NCBI GenBank assembly: GCA_014898415.1
Contig: RCTD01000002.1
Span: 124,001 to 188,000, forward strand
DNA length: 64,000 nt
Direction: 5' to 3'
From: Stromatinia cepivora
Taxonomy: Eukaryota > Ascomycota > Leotiomycetes > Helotiales > Sclerotiniaceae
Shown here piece by piece: positions 37,433 through 48,498 of the stretch. The notes beneath the pieces are model-generated. The model saw only the letters and a list, made by a program, of their open reading frames with translations. It ran no database searches and had not been told where the DNA came from. Within the stretch, counting starts at the first letter, position 1. Each line of letters opens with the position of its first letter. Both the position numbers and the translations under genes were made by a program.

Positions 37433-40400
37433 GCTGATGCAAAGATGTAGCTGGTACTGGAAAAAAAACAACGTGATGCAGGCGAGAGTGGTCGAGGACT
37501 TTTTGTCATTTCTAAGCACCAAGATTCTTCTTGATGTGCTTCTGTTCTGGCCTTCCGATACAGTCGCTGGAACACCTTTCGACGAAAAGAGCTGCTCGTG
37601 GAGATAGCCTAAATTGCTGAACGCTTGCGGAAGAACTCAGCAGATAGCCTAACCACCACTGTTTTGCTCCATCTTCATTCCAATTTTGGATAGGAAACCT
37701 TTCTCGAGTCGAATGACAATGACCGACCGGCGGCCGACCGATACACGACGACCTGGAAGCTACCATTAGTTTCTTTCAATCTGGAACCGAGATACAGCGA
37801 GATATCTTCCTAAATGGTCAGGCATTCGCCAACTGCTGTTATCCGTGGCCTCCTGTCAATAATCATATTCAAATCGGATCTAAAAAAGACTGAGGAAGAC
37901 CTTGGAGAATTAAAGTTGGGGCACGATCCATTGATGGAGAAGTATAACAAGTTGATGCGAAATTTTAAGATGCTCATACAATAGAACATGAAGACTAAGT
38001 CCAGACAATCACTGAAGCAGGATAATAGTGGAAAGATGATGAAGCATACTAGACATTCGAAAGTCGGGGAAGTAGCTTAGAAGTAGGCTAATAGTAGACT
38101 TTGCGATTTGCTTCTGGTATTTCTTGGGGCGTTCAACTAGACAAGATGGGAAATGAGATTGTGAACCCCTGTTGACAAAATACCTCACTGCTGTATGCCG
38201 CGTGCTGTGAAATTCGACTCAAATTCGTCACAACACAGGTTGTCCAACATTGCAGTCTGTAGTCCAGATTTGAAATATTTCAATGTCTCAAAAATGTGAA
38301 TGACTGAAAAATATGGTGTAATTATTTCGGTGAAGATATGCTCTAGTAAGTTTTATATCCCGATTGTATCCAGAGTCAAAAATCAAGGATTCTCCTCCAT
38401 GAAAATCATCATAATGAGAGATTAGCTGTATCAGATTCCAACAAAAGCCTCCTAAAAATCGATACCCGTATCTATCAAAAAACCAATAAATTCTATAGGA
38501 ATACATAATTGAAACTAAAATCCCCGTCCAAAAAAGAAATATCTGAATTATTGCAAGAACCAGTGCCAATCTAGACTCCGAGAATCCTCGCACAAAATCC
38601 GTCTTGACACCACATCTCATCATCATCAAAAGAATCCGTTCCGTCCCATTCCATTCTATATCCGTTTATACACCCTGATAACAAACCACCAGTCAAGCTC
38701 ACAGTTTCATACTATTCATTCCAAGAAAAATGAATTTCTATCCTCCCCCCCCCCCCCCCCCCCCCCCAAAAAATAAATATAACATGGAGGAGAACGCACA
38801 CATCGAAGATGAGCAAATAGCCAAACCAGTTCATACAAATGGAGCCTGATTGAAATGACTAATACGTACCTTACCACGATTTTTCGCTACAAAGTTCCCC
38901 ATGGTAATGACATCACCAGTGTCATCATGGCTCGCATAGGCTTTTATTTCCAATTTAGGTGGCTTGTGTAGTTACTAACATCTTGGGATATCTTCAGCCA
39001 CAAGCACGCAATAATTCAGCCTTTGAAAAGGATCATCCGCTAAGCTTTGAAGACGAGGGAAAATCCCGAAATTGGAAATGTTTTTATGGGACAGGTGGTA
39101 TTTGGGGCAAGATGACTGCATCTACTGTTGAAGAATGCGCAGATTGTTTTCACGATCCGAAGCTCATATCTCTTATTGGGAGAGAATCGAGCTGTTCTTA
39201 TAATTTGGCGACATTTCCGAGGCCATCCTCCTTTCCAATGAAACCCCATATTTTTCGAGGTTCAGTGAAGGATTGTCCATGTGGTTTGTTACTGCAGCTC
39301 CAAGATCGCTTTTGGTAGATGTCTGATAAATCTTGTGCGACAAGTTTTGCTTAACAGTCTCCACAACAGCAAAATCGATTCAGTGAGTGATGAGGGCGGT
39401 CTATCCATACTAACGGGGCGTATGGCTGTGACAAAAGATACAGTATGATGCATTGGCTCGAAGAAAGTCAAGGAGGCCGGGAGATCAATTTGAAGAGCAA
39501 TTATAGAAGCAGCCTAGGAGCACCTTGACATTCGGCTGAGTCCAGAAAAGGAGGTTGTGCAAAGCTTCGGCAGACGATCATTGATGAGTACGAGCCGAGA
39601 TACCCTGAATACGCATGCTATATTACAGAAGAGCTTCCTCATATGAGCCAACCGACATCACCAGTCCTGCTGTGCCCTGCCGGTGATTATTTTTGATATC
39701 TCGTGGAGGCTTGATCATTGCGATTGCAAAAAATATACTTAAAGCAATGTCGATTATCATACAAGTGGTATAAAAATACCTGATGAGTGGTCTGACGTTG
39801 CTGGTGGTGTGGGTACATTTGCTAGCATTCAAGCAATCCATTGTCATTTGGATATAGGTTATTGGTAATAGATTGCAATGCTGGCGTATCTTCAATTAGT
39901 AGCACGGCAGAACAAAGGGTTTAAAGTAAAAGCGTGGTTTGCGGCTGGGTTTGTGAGAAAGTCGTGAGAGAGAGCTGTAGTGACTAGTCATCACGACTCC
40001 GCGTACCTAGGCAATGAATTATCACCATCGTAAAAATCTACCCGATGACTATCATCGAATATTTCGAATCCATTGAATTGCAAAGAGAACCTGAGCGACT
40101 ATTACGTATAATACTATCACTAATGCGCCAAAACACTTTTGCAAGTAGGTTTCTCAAAATATTGTGGACTAAACGATACGTTAAATACAAATGCTCACTG
40201 TGGTCTACAATCCATCAGTAGGTCTTTGATCATCAGTAACTCTCTTCGAGATCAGAATTTGTTCGTATGAGAACATATGTTCCCATGTAGGACTCCGCTC
40301 ATTTAATATGAGATGTGGTTCTTGCACTGTAGGTGCTCGGAGTAAAAATCCCATTCGAGGCACATCTCGGCAAAGGGGTCTCGAATTTCGACTGTGCTCC

Positions 40401-41269
40401 AAGAATTCAATGTAGAAGCATCGAACTTGAGTATATTAAGGGTGCGTAAATGAGATTTGAAAGAATACAAATGTAGCACCCCATGGGGGGGGCATCTCTT
40501 CACCACTTGAAATAAAAGGGGAACCAACAGTACCATTTCAATCGTCGTCATTGTGGTCGATCTCATCACAAATAAAGGATAGCCAAGCAATGGTAGTAGG
40601 CACCTCCCGCTCCTAAAAAAATGATGAGAGGATTTCTCAATCCTAATCTGATCTACCCACCTTTCGTAGATGCTTTTAATGACCAGAACATATTGCTACC
40701 TTCATGGAGAGGTCAGAGCGCCACTTTAGAGAAACATGACTATACTGTGTATCTAAACAGGGCAGCCATTTGTATAAAAATAGGATAGAAAACGGAATAA
40801 ACATGTTGAAAAGTAATGATTTCTGGGCGTCTGCGTAAATCATGGTGCTCATAACATTTTTCGAAGGGAAATGCTTGAGATAACATGAAGTATCGTGCGT
40901 AATGATCCGGAGTAGTGAAATAGTTGTGAGATGCAAGCGGCGTTTCTAGCCACTGGCAAGCAAACCTGTAGAGAAATTGAATTGGGAAAGATCGGCGACA
41001 ATCCAAAATGGTTCTCACCACATTCGTTCTAGAATGGGTACTCGACGAGTGGGTTGAAGGAAGACCGTGCTTGAAAGCCTGCTATGAATGACAGCGGACT
41101 TGAATTGCTAGCGTCGATACACGAACCGTGTTACACCACCATATTCGACAACTCGCCCAAAATCCTATTCTGGTCGTTGGTTTGCAAGCACGAAACCCTT
41201 ATGAAAAGCCCACGGCATTTCTGTATATGGCACATAAAAATCCATCTTGTACAGAAGTAGCTTCGCCTT
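37433..41269. other. Long region without a supportable gene
   Basis: About 3.8 kb contain only short, motif-less frames on both strands. The minus-strand frames at 40205-41021 and the plus-strand frame at 38959-39318 are the longest. I could not join them into a gene or match them to a family. A C23 tract is listed separately. This could be decayed coding sequence or the site of a lost gene. Confidence 0.5.
38745..38767. repeat. C23 homopolymer tract
   Basis: Twenty-three consecutive C residues are followed directly by a short A run. It is intergenic. Confidence 0.93.
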
Positions 41270-42388
41270 CTAGGACTTGGACTCCGCAACCTCTAAGATA
41301 TCAGTTTCAAGATTGAGCTCTTTCCACGGGCCCAATCCTAGCTTTGTGTCGTTCTCCTTCACCCTTACAGCACCACCCACCATGTAATGCTGACCTAACG
41401 CAGCTAATTCCATGTGTACGTTGGTAACTTCGCGGCCCTTGAATATGATACGATAATTATCCGTTATCTGTCCTCTTTCGAGGGAATTTAGATCACCAAC
41501 CTCGGGCGCCATTGGAGTTTGAACGTCGCAAATCTCCAACTCCTTAAGCCACGGCGCAAGCAAAGCTTCTCCTGTCATTTTGACATAACTTTCTCGCAAA
41601 CACCACATGGCATAGAACCGTCTAAGCTTCGCATCAATGACCTTGTTGCTATCAATCCTCGATTGTACAGGATTTCCTTCAGTGTCCTCGACGACAAGAT
41701 CCAATTGTCTATTTCTCCATTGGCATCTCGAAAGCGCATCGTTGCCATATCCATGAAGCTTCTTGCCGGGTACAACTTCGTCGAGCCCAAGCGACGAAAG
41801 CTTCATAAAGTTGATCTCTGAATTTGCGAACACTTCTCCGTGCATGTCAACCCAATCAAAAAATCCACTCTTCTCTATATATTTGTAGTCGTGCGGCAAT
41901 CGTTCGTTGGCGCACACGATGTCCGTTCCTACATTTATCGTTCCATCACCCCCGATCGCAGCAATTAATGTAACAAGTCCAGCCTGATGACTTACATTGA
42001 ATTCAAGTCGAGGTTGATCTGCGGTTGAGTGGTAACAAGGCTTTCCGTTTGACTCTCGAGAAATTGTACTTTTCGACCAAGGTACATTGCAATATTTCGC
42101 AATGACAAGGTGCTTTAGGAGGTGGGAGGCTAAGCTCATTTTCGCATCTTTGACCTGATAATATTTCAAGACCGATTCTTGCTCGGATTCGGAGAGGAGT
42201 GCCAGAGCTCGAGAAGCCTAACATATCTGTCAATTTAGACAAGTAGAACACCCAGCAAACCTTATACACACAGCTGTCCTCAGTTCTGCGACCTCCTCTC
42301 TAGGCCTATCTTTGCGGTGGACGGGCCACAATAATCTTGTGTCGAGCAGCCATTGTACAATGTATGGCTTTGAGACCGGAGATGTCAT
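41270..42388 (-). CDS. 4'-phosphopantetheinyl transferase (Sfp/NpgA type)
   Basis: The enzyme moves phosphopantetheine from CoA onto a carrier-domain serine. It activates polyketide synthases, nonribosomal peptide synthetases and alpha-aminoadipate reductase. Two exons are read, 42388-42272 and 42217-41270, for 354 residues. The 54-nt intron joins ELRTA to ASRALALLSE in phase. Family features are PYIVQWLLDTR near the N-terminus, KYYQVKDAKMSLASHLLKH, EFNVSHQAGLV (P0/P1 side), the Mg-binding VGTDIV (about 136-140), and the P3 motif WCLRESYVKMTGE (about 244-256). In P3 the Trp, Glu and Lys of the W-x3-E-x3-K core are all present. Length fits the fungal NpgA/PPT family. No synthase gene lies in this window, so its clients are elsewhere, as is normal for this single-copy enzyme. 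Confidence 0.93.
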
Positions 42389-44552
42389 TGTGACGCAATT
42401 ATGAGGATTGTCGCAGAAACAACCTCGAGAAATTGGAATCTTCCAAGGTTAGAGAACTATCAAAAGAGGATGAGTTCACAAACTAAGGCGCTGGATAAGA
42501 AATTGATTATGTAAGTGGACCGACGCCCAATCCCATTTCTTTCTCTCTCAACCCAGCCTCTCCCTTTCCTTCTAAATTTTCTCTCCACATCCTTTTTTGG
42601 GAAGACAAACACCTAAATTGTTCGCGCTGTTTCCGGGAGATATAAATATTGCTTATTGTTACATTTTATTATTCTTTGCATATATCACAAATGATTGATG
42701 GTCTCATCAATAACACGACGCATAAGTGTATGCCACTCAATAAATTCATTGGCGGAAGCATTATATCTTGACCTATGGTCTCGCAATTCTGTGATGGGGC
42801 ATTTCAAAGTTGTAATTGTCTCCAGGCAGCAAACATCTATCAGGTGTTGAGCCCGCCCTGATTGCCAAAGCTAGCTGGCGACAGTTTTGGAGGTAGCACA
42901 AAGAGGCTGCTGCATGGAAGCCAAAATATGAAGCCTACTTCTTCTATACTTAAGCACCCCACAGGAACCGGGTCCATATGAGCTTTTTGTCTGATCTGAT
43001 CGTAGTTGTGTAGTGGTTAGAGTTCTTGGCACCTGCACCCTTTCATATCTTCCCTCCGTTATTGATGGCTCATTTCCTGATTATTTGGTTCTATCATACC
43101 AGGTCGAAGCTCAACCGGGCTCGTTGAATCTGTAGGGCCTGACGCCGTGTCTTTGATGCTTGGACAATTAATATATGCTACATCACTTCACGAGCTAGGG
43201 ACAATCCGGATCTGGCTATTTTGATGGGAGAGGCAGCGAAAATTAATGCAAGGCGAGTGGCACAACGTGACTATTCTGGAATATGCTAAATTTCCGATGG
43301 AAAATATCTTTTTGCTCGACGAATATTTGAGAAACTTGTATACACACACTGATGATCTCTTCAATATCCATTGGGTCAGGTTCAACGATGCTCCAAATAA
43401 TAGGAATTAAACTAGCGATTCATCTTCGTTTGTCTTGTACCTTTTATCGCTCTCAGACATTGCAACGGCAATAGCTGCACTGAAACCTTTTGGTGGAGCG
43501 GCATTTATGGATGATATATTTGGCAACATTGAAATCTATCACTTCTCCACTCATCATGAAAAGCTTGCGAATCCAGGGGAGATTTGTGTATGACGAAGAA
43601 ATGACGGTAAGAATGATCAGAATGATATGATCGAAAAGGGAAATCTAAAAATGGGTTACGGTGCAGGTATGAAAACAATTGGCAAGTATAGATTGGATGA
43701 GATTGATGGATGGGGAAGATAAATTTCCTGAAACGATTCGCCACAATTTAACGGTGTGTTTCATCTGCATGTCGCGATAACGATTTACGGACTTTAAAAG
43801 CTGAATAATTTAAATGGACAAAGGAGAGGTCTTATATTTTTGGAAATATCGCGATCACTTACTTAATTGAGACTGTTCTACCACCGAAAAGTTTCGCGTA
43901 AGAACGTGTATGCAGGTTTTTATGCAGCTTACTCCGTGCGACATGCTCAATTTTCCAGCCCCAAGATCAAAATTTTCCATGCAAGGCTGAGGCACATCCG
44001 AAAAACCATGAGTTTTCAGGGATGAAGAATATTCTGAGGGTGCGGTATTCTATAATAGGCAATTCACCATGTCTCAGACAGGGTAGTTACGGTTACGTTA
44101 GGCAAGCCATATTCTAGAAACCTTCTATATCCCCGGCCTGCTACAGATGTACCTACCTCATTGTCGTCATGGCTGTCAGATGGTACCTCGTTTTTTCTCG
44201 TCATCGCAACATTCGATGCAGGAACCAGAATTATTTCCACATGGCTTTTATCTGGGCCTATGTAACCAAGAGATAACTAAGCTCTGTGGTGGGGGCCTAC
44301 AATGGCTGTTTGCACTTTGGATCCCACTAATGTTCCCATATCTATTCCCTTCCATTCATGGAAGCCTTTCTTACTTGACGTAGAGATATCAAACATTGTA
44401 CAAATGTCCAGGATGTCCATACTTCTTTTAAAAATTTCATTTCCTCGATTTGCCGCTTTTCAAGACGGCGATGATATTCGATGACTGGTGGTTGTGTCCT
44501 AATTCTTGTCCAGTCGAGCCTACTGCTAATATTTGATGCAATAGTTGACGCT
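42389..44552. other. Intergenic, no gene supported
   Basis: Frames at 43188-43385, 43505-43744 and 44147-44383 lack motifs. A tRNA-like patch at about 43009-43112 is discussed as a finding. The last few hundred bases should hold the promoter of the downstream regulator. Confidence 0.55.
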
Positions 44553-46590
44553 ATGGCAGCCCCCAGTAGATCTTCATACTACGGGGATATGAACAGCGAG
44601 TTCTATCCCTCAAGCTTTGATGGCTATCAAAATGATATCAATGAGTCTCTTGATTTCAATCACGCTCCATCTTCGGACTTTTACCTCGGCCCCGAAATGT
44701 TTTTGATTCCTCAAATGCTTGGTGAACAACCCTACCTTTCCCAACCTATATATACCGGACTGGCACCCATATACGAACAATTACAGTCTCAGTCACTTGT
44801 TATTGGGAGTACTGGTACCAAAACTAGCAGCAAAGCACAGCTTTCACCCAGAGCACTGGATGGAAACTACAGGAAAATGTCCCCAGATTCGCGGGAAAAC
44901 CTAGGATTTTCACAAAGCCATCATGCGGTGAAAGGAGAATATTATGAGCATGGCCGTGATGAAAACCTAAAGCATTCCCGCAAGAAACGGAGACCTTCCG
45001 AAGACAAGAAGACGCGAGCACCAAACATACCACAGGCGAATGTCTTCAAGCTAGATTTGAGGATCCCTCCGATTTCCCAGCCACAGTCGCAGCCGGTAGC
45101 ATCTCAAGAATCTTTGAGCTCAGTTTTTGAGCTGAATGTAAATCAACCACCAAAGCGCAAAGCTCGTAGCGCTTTTACACCACAAGGGAAAAAGAAAGTG
45201 GAGGCGGTGAGAAGCGTTGGTGCTTGCATTCAATGCAAGTTTAGAAAACGAACTGTAAGTTGACCTTGAGCTTGCATTGAATTATTTAGCTGACGACTCA
45301 GTGCGAAACAAGCGAGCCTTGTATGTTATGTGTCCGACGGGCTGGTAGTGTGGAGTCCGCAGCATCTTTGTGTACAAGAGAATCGCCATTTGTTGAACTC
45401 TCGATAAGTGAATGTAAGAACTCCACTTTTGTGGGAAGCCTATGATACTGAAGTCACAGTCTATTCTAGTGGCTGCGTTGAACGTATAACCGACTTCGAT
45501 GTCGGCTTTTCAGGAGTGGATGGTCACCGCAAAGCCATCAAGATTGACGGAAAAGGATCTACCTCTTCTCCTTTGTGTCTTAAAGTTATCGAAGTACCAT
45601 CGTCATCCCTGAGTGAGAATGCACTAAAAGAAGTTCGCCGAATAACTAGACTTAACTCTAGGTTCTCATTTCAGCAAGATGCCTGCCCGAATCAGTCAGA
45701 TACCATCACTCTTTTGGACTCGAAATTCTTCTCATCGATAGAACTTGAAGAATGGGTCATGGAATACACAAACGGCAACAAAATAGATGATGTGAGTTCC
45801 ACCTCTTTTCTATTCGGGGTCGCATACGCTAAGGAAAAACTGCCTCATGTAAGTTGGATCATCTATTTCAATCCATTGCACTATTACCTATAGCATTAAC
45901 GTCGAGAAGGCAGAACTGGTGGAAAATACAGCCAAGCTCATAGCATTAAGTTACATGCTATGTAAGGGATTGAAAATCACATCAATCATTGGAGAGCAAG
46001 ACATGGCTACCCAATACCCCGCACTCCGAGCACAGCTTGAGACCAAACTCTTCAAGCTTCTCTATAACGCCGAAAATCTTGTGTACCAAGAGCTCCAACG
46101 TCTAGTTTTCAAAACGTCTGGGCAATTGCCGAAGGATGCCGTTGTCCCTGTGGCACTAGTGCTTTGGCTGCTTACAAGATTGCAAAGTTTGAAAACGAGC
46201 CATGCCATCAATTCGAGGGAAAGGAATGAGTCTTGTACGTGTTCTTTCACAACATTATTTCTAGATGTGTTTTACATATTAAGGTGCTAACAATCCATAG
46301 CATCACCTCAAACAACAGCATCATCTGCATCCCATCAAAAGCACGCTTTCAACCTCCTCATAAGCGTTTTCAGCGCACTATTCAGATCCTCCTTCCCACT
46401 CCTCATGGACTTCGAAGATAAATCCAACAGAGATTTACTGGGAGGAAACGAGGACTTGATACAATTATCAAAGAAATTGAGGAGAGATCTGATAGCGTTT
46501 AAAAGACAAGGCTACCTCAAAGCTTGGACATTGAACGAAGGGTTCTTGAAAGATCAAGTGGGTAGATTGAGAGATGTGTTGACAGAGTAA
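44553..46590 (+). CDS. Zn2Cys6 transcription factor, central zinc cluster
   Basis: This is a nuclear regulator with an internal DNA-binding cluster. Five exons are read: 44553-45254, 45302-45413, 45460-45848, 45907-46234 and 46301-46590, for 606 residues. The N-terminal 220 residues are disordered, rich in Ser, Tyr and Gln, with a basic KKRRPSEDKK patch. The zinc cluster has Cys at about 225, 228, 235, 241, 244 and 258, with basic KFRKRT between the second and third. The last spacing is 13 residues rather than 6, a recognised fungal subtype. The C-terminus is helical (LLISVFSALFRSSFPLLMDF). An in-frame ATG at 44481 would add 24 hydrophobic residues, unlikely for a nuclear factor, so 44553 is preferred. 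The third intron's acceptor is CGAG because the stronger TATAG upstream runs into a stop. The SDR gene 1.1 kb downstream is a possible target. Confidence 0.82.
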
Positions 46591-46876
46591 CCTTTACGAT
46601 TAGGAGAATCGGAGAAAGAAAATGGTTTTGTGTAGCATTGTAAGAAATTTGGGCGTTCGGTTGTTACTGCCCCAGGGCCTTTTGTTTTGGCATTCTGCGG
46701 GACGCTTTGTACAATATAATGATTGACATGAAAGGCATAAGGGATGACCCCGTTACGAATGTGCAAGTATTTGGGATATATGGTATATGGCGCAAGTTTT
46801 AAGTGACGTGAGACCAGTTGACCTGAGACGATTCAGTACAGTAAGATTGCTGTCAAGCAACACTTGTTCCGGGGCC

Positions 46877-46895
46877 GGGGGGGGGGGGGGGGGGG
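46877..46895. repeat. G19 homopolymer tract
   Basis: Nineteen consecutive G residues come right after GGGGCC and before TGCGGTCGCG. It is intergenic. Confidence 0.92.
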
Positions 46896-46944
46896 TGCGG
46901 TCGCGATGCTATTGAAAACCAGATCTGTCCTCTGCTTTTCGTGT

Positions 46945-47296
46945 CGGGTAATATACAGTTGCACCCTACCGTACCCGAAGTATTTGACCTCTTGGGGTAT
47001 TTACCTTATTTAATCAGATATAGTAAGGTATTTACTTTATAAAATCTATAAGTACAGATAGGGTATCGGGTTTGGATGAAATGATCGTTTTATAGAATCA
47101 TCCGAACTTCAAGTTATTTCTAATCATATTTATTGAATATATAATCATATCATACTCATATTCATGTAACCTGTACCCAATGATATTTCGTAAATTATTT
47201 ACCCTAATACCCTATAGAGATAGAGCAGGGTATTTACTTAGAGAAAAATATCCCGGGTGATCCCGGGTGTATCCCACCCTTTGCCCGACCCGGGTT
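46945..47296. repeat. Degenerate repeat: GGGTATTTAC / CCCGGGT units
   Basis: The block carries GGGTATTTAC at 46995 and 47228 and a near copy (AGGTATTTAC) at about 47027. CCCGGGTG occurs twice in tandem near 47251-47270, and ACCCGGG again near 47290. Short inverted pairs are CGGGTA/TACCCG (46945/46972) and TACCTTA/TAAGGTA (47002/47024). It looks like a decayed repeat element; no coding capacity or terminal repeats were identified. Confidence 0.5.
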
Positions 47297-47655
47297 GTAA
47301 TGGTTTACCGGCATGTGGATAGAAATCCAGCCTAATCTCATGCACATCGCTAAAATGGTACGCGCAGTGGTATTGTAAAACTAATTACTAACGAAACTAT
47401 TTATAATGCCTTATCCGATAAAAGACTATGTAACCAGACAGTACGTACCAAAAAGGCTTCTGAGCTTGAAGATTCTTCAAGGATTTTGATGTTCCCAAGA
47501 CAATTGAGCTGCTCACTTGGTTTGACAGTAAACGTGTGGAATTGATATCATACTACTGACGCCTCTATCCGCATCCGCTCTACAAAAAACTCCTTTCCTA
47601 TCCCAACTCAAGTCAGTCACGTACTTGGTGCTTTTGCCATTTACCACCGCACAAT

Positions 47656-48498
47656 ATGAATGTTCCGGAGGCTACCGTTTACCCTGTTTTAAAGGGTAAG
47701 GTGGCGATCGTGACCGGCGGCTCACAGGGCATGGGAAAGGCTACCGCGTCAGTGTTCGTACGAGCTGGTGCTCAAGTGGTTATTGCCGATGTGAAAGAAG
47801 TTGAGGGTCAAGCGACAGAGAAAGAGCTATCTCAATTTGGGAATATTATTTTTGTGCGATGCGACATTTCCAAGTCAGAAGATGTTCAGAATCTCATCGC
47901 GGTAACAGTAGAGAAGTTCGGTAAGCTTGATGTAGCTGTCAACAACGCCGCCCTCACCCCGGACAGGACACAGCTTATCGACTTCGACGAAACCTACTGG
48001 AATACTCTCGTAGGCATTAACCTGACTGGTACGGCATTATGTTGCAAGTGGGAAATGCAACAAATGTTGAAACAGGGCACAAAAGGCTCTATTGTCAATA
48101 TTGCATCTATCAACGCATTCAGACCACAAGTAAACATGCCTGCATATACAGCAACAAAGCATGCTATTATTGGTTTGACGAAGCATGCCTCTATGGAGGG
48201 AGGCCCAAAGGGCATCAGAGTGAACGCTGTTGCGCCAGGTGCTATCTTTGTGAGTTCACCACTATGTCCCGTTTATGGAAGACCTTTAAAAACTAATATG
48301 AGACAGAGTGATATGTCGGCCGCCGCATTAGAAATTATGGGGACTACTATGGAAGAGTTTGCTGCAAAGGTCAGCAACTTGGGTCGGTTCGGGGTGGCCC
48401 ACGAGGTTGCACAAGCGTCGCTGTGGCTCTCATCAGACAGTTCATCATATGTCACTGGTATTTGTTTGCCCGTGGACGGAGGCTATTTAGCGATGTAG
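47656..48498 (+). CDS. Short-chain dehydrogenase/reductase
   Basis: This is a classical SDR oxidoreductase using NAD(P)(H). The TGGSQGMG cofactor motif is at residues 20-27. NNAA is at 96-99, the catalytic Ser is in IVNIASI (about 151), and Tyr164 and Lys168 are in YTATK. The C-terminus ends SYVTGICLPVDGGY. IADVKE after the second strand puts Asp at the cofactor-selecting spot, which suggests NAD. The frame is open as 280 residues. However, 48250-48306 begins GTGAGT, holds a CTAAT branch-like site and ends ACAG. Removing these 57 nt (19 codons, in frame) gives a 261-residue protein reading VAPGAIF-SDMSAAALEIMG, closer to the family. The spliced form (47656-48249, 48307-48498) is preferred. 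The substrate is unknown. Confidence 0.88.
   Translation: MNVPEATVYPVLKGKVAIVTGGSQGMGKATASVFVRAGAQVVIADVKEVEGQATEKELSQFGNIIFVRCDISKSEDVQNLIAVTVEKFGKLDVAVNNAALTPDRTQLIDFDETYWNTLVGINLTGTALCCKWEMQQMLKQGTKGSIVNIASINAFRPQVNMPAYTATKHAIIGLTKHASMEGGPKGIRVNAVAPGAIFVSSPLCPVYGRPLKTNMRQSDMSAAALEIMGTTMEEFAAKVSNLGRFGVAHEVAQASLWLSSDSSSYVTGICLPVDGGYLAM

Larger units (their letters stand above)
46591..47655. other. Intergenic with degenerate repeat patch
   Basis: No gene is supported. It contains the G19 tract and a block of recurring GGGTATTTAC and CCCGGGT motifs, both listed separately. The last 300 bp are presumably the SDR promoter. Confidence 0.6.

Noticed and set aside
38959..39318. 119-codon plus-strand frame beginning at a TTTAG acceptor-like site
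   Set aside because: No upstream exon with an ATG and suitable phase could be found, and no motif is present.
44481..44552. Upstream in-frame ATG of the regulator, adding a hydrophobic 24-residue head
   Set aside because: A membrane-like N-terminus is implausible for a nuclear factor. The ATG at 44553 has a better context, though only transcript ends can settle it.
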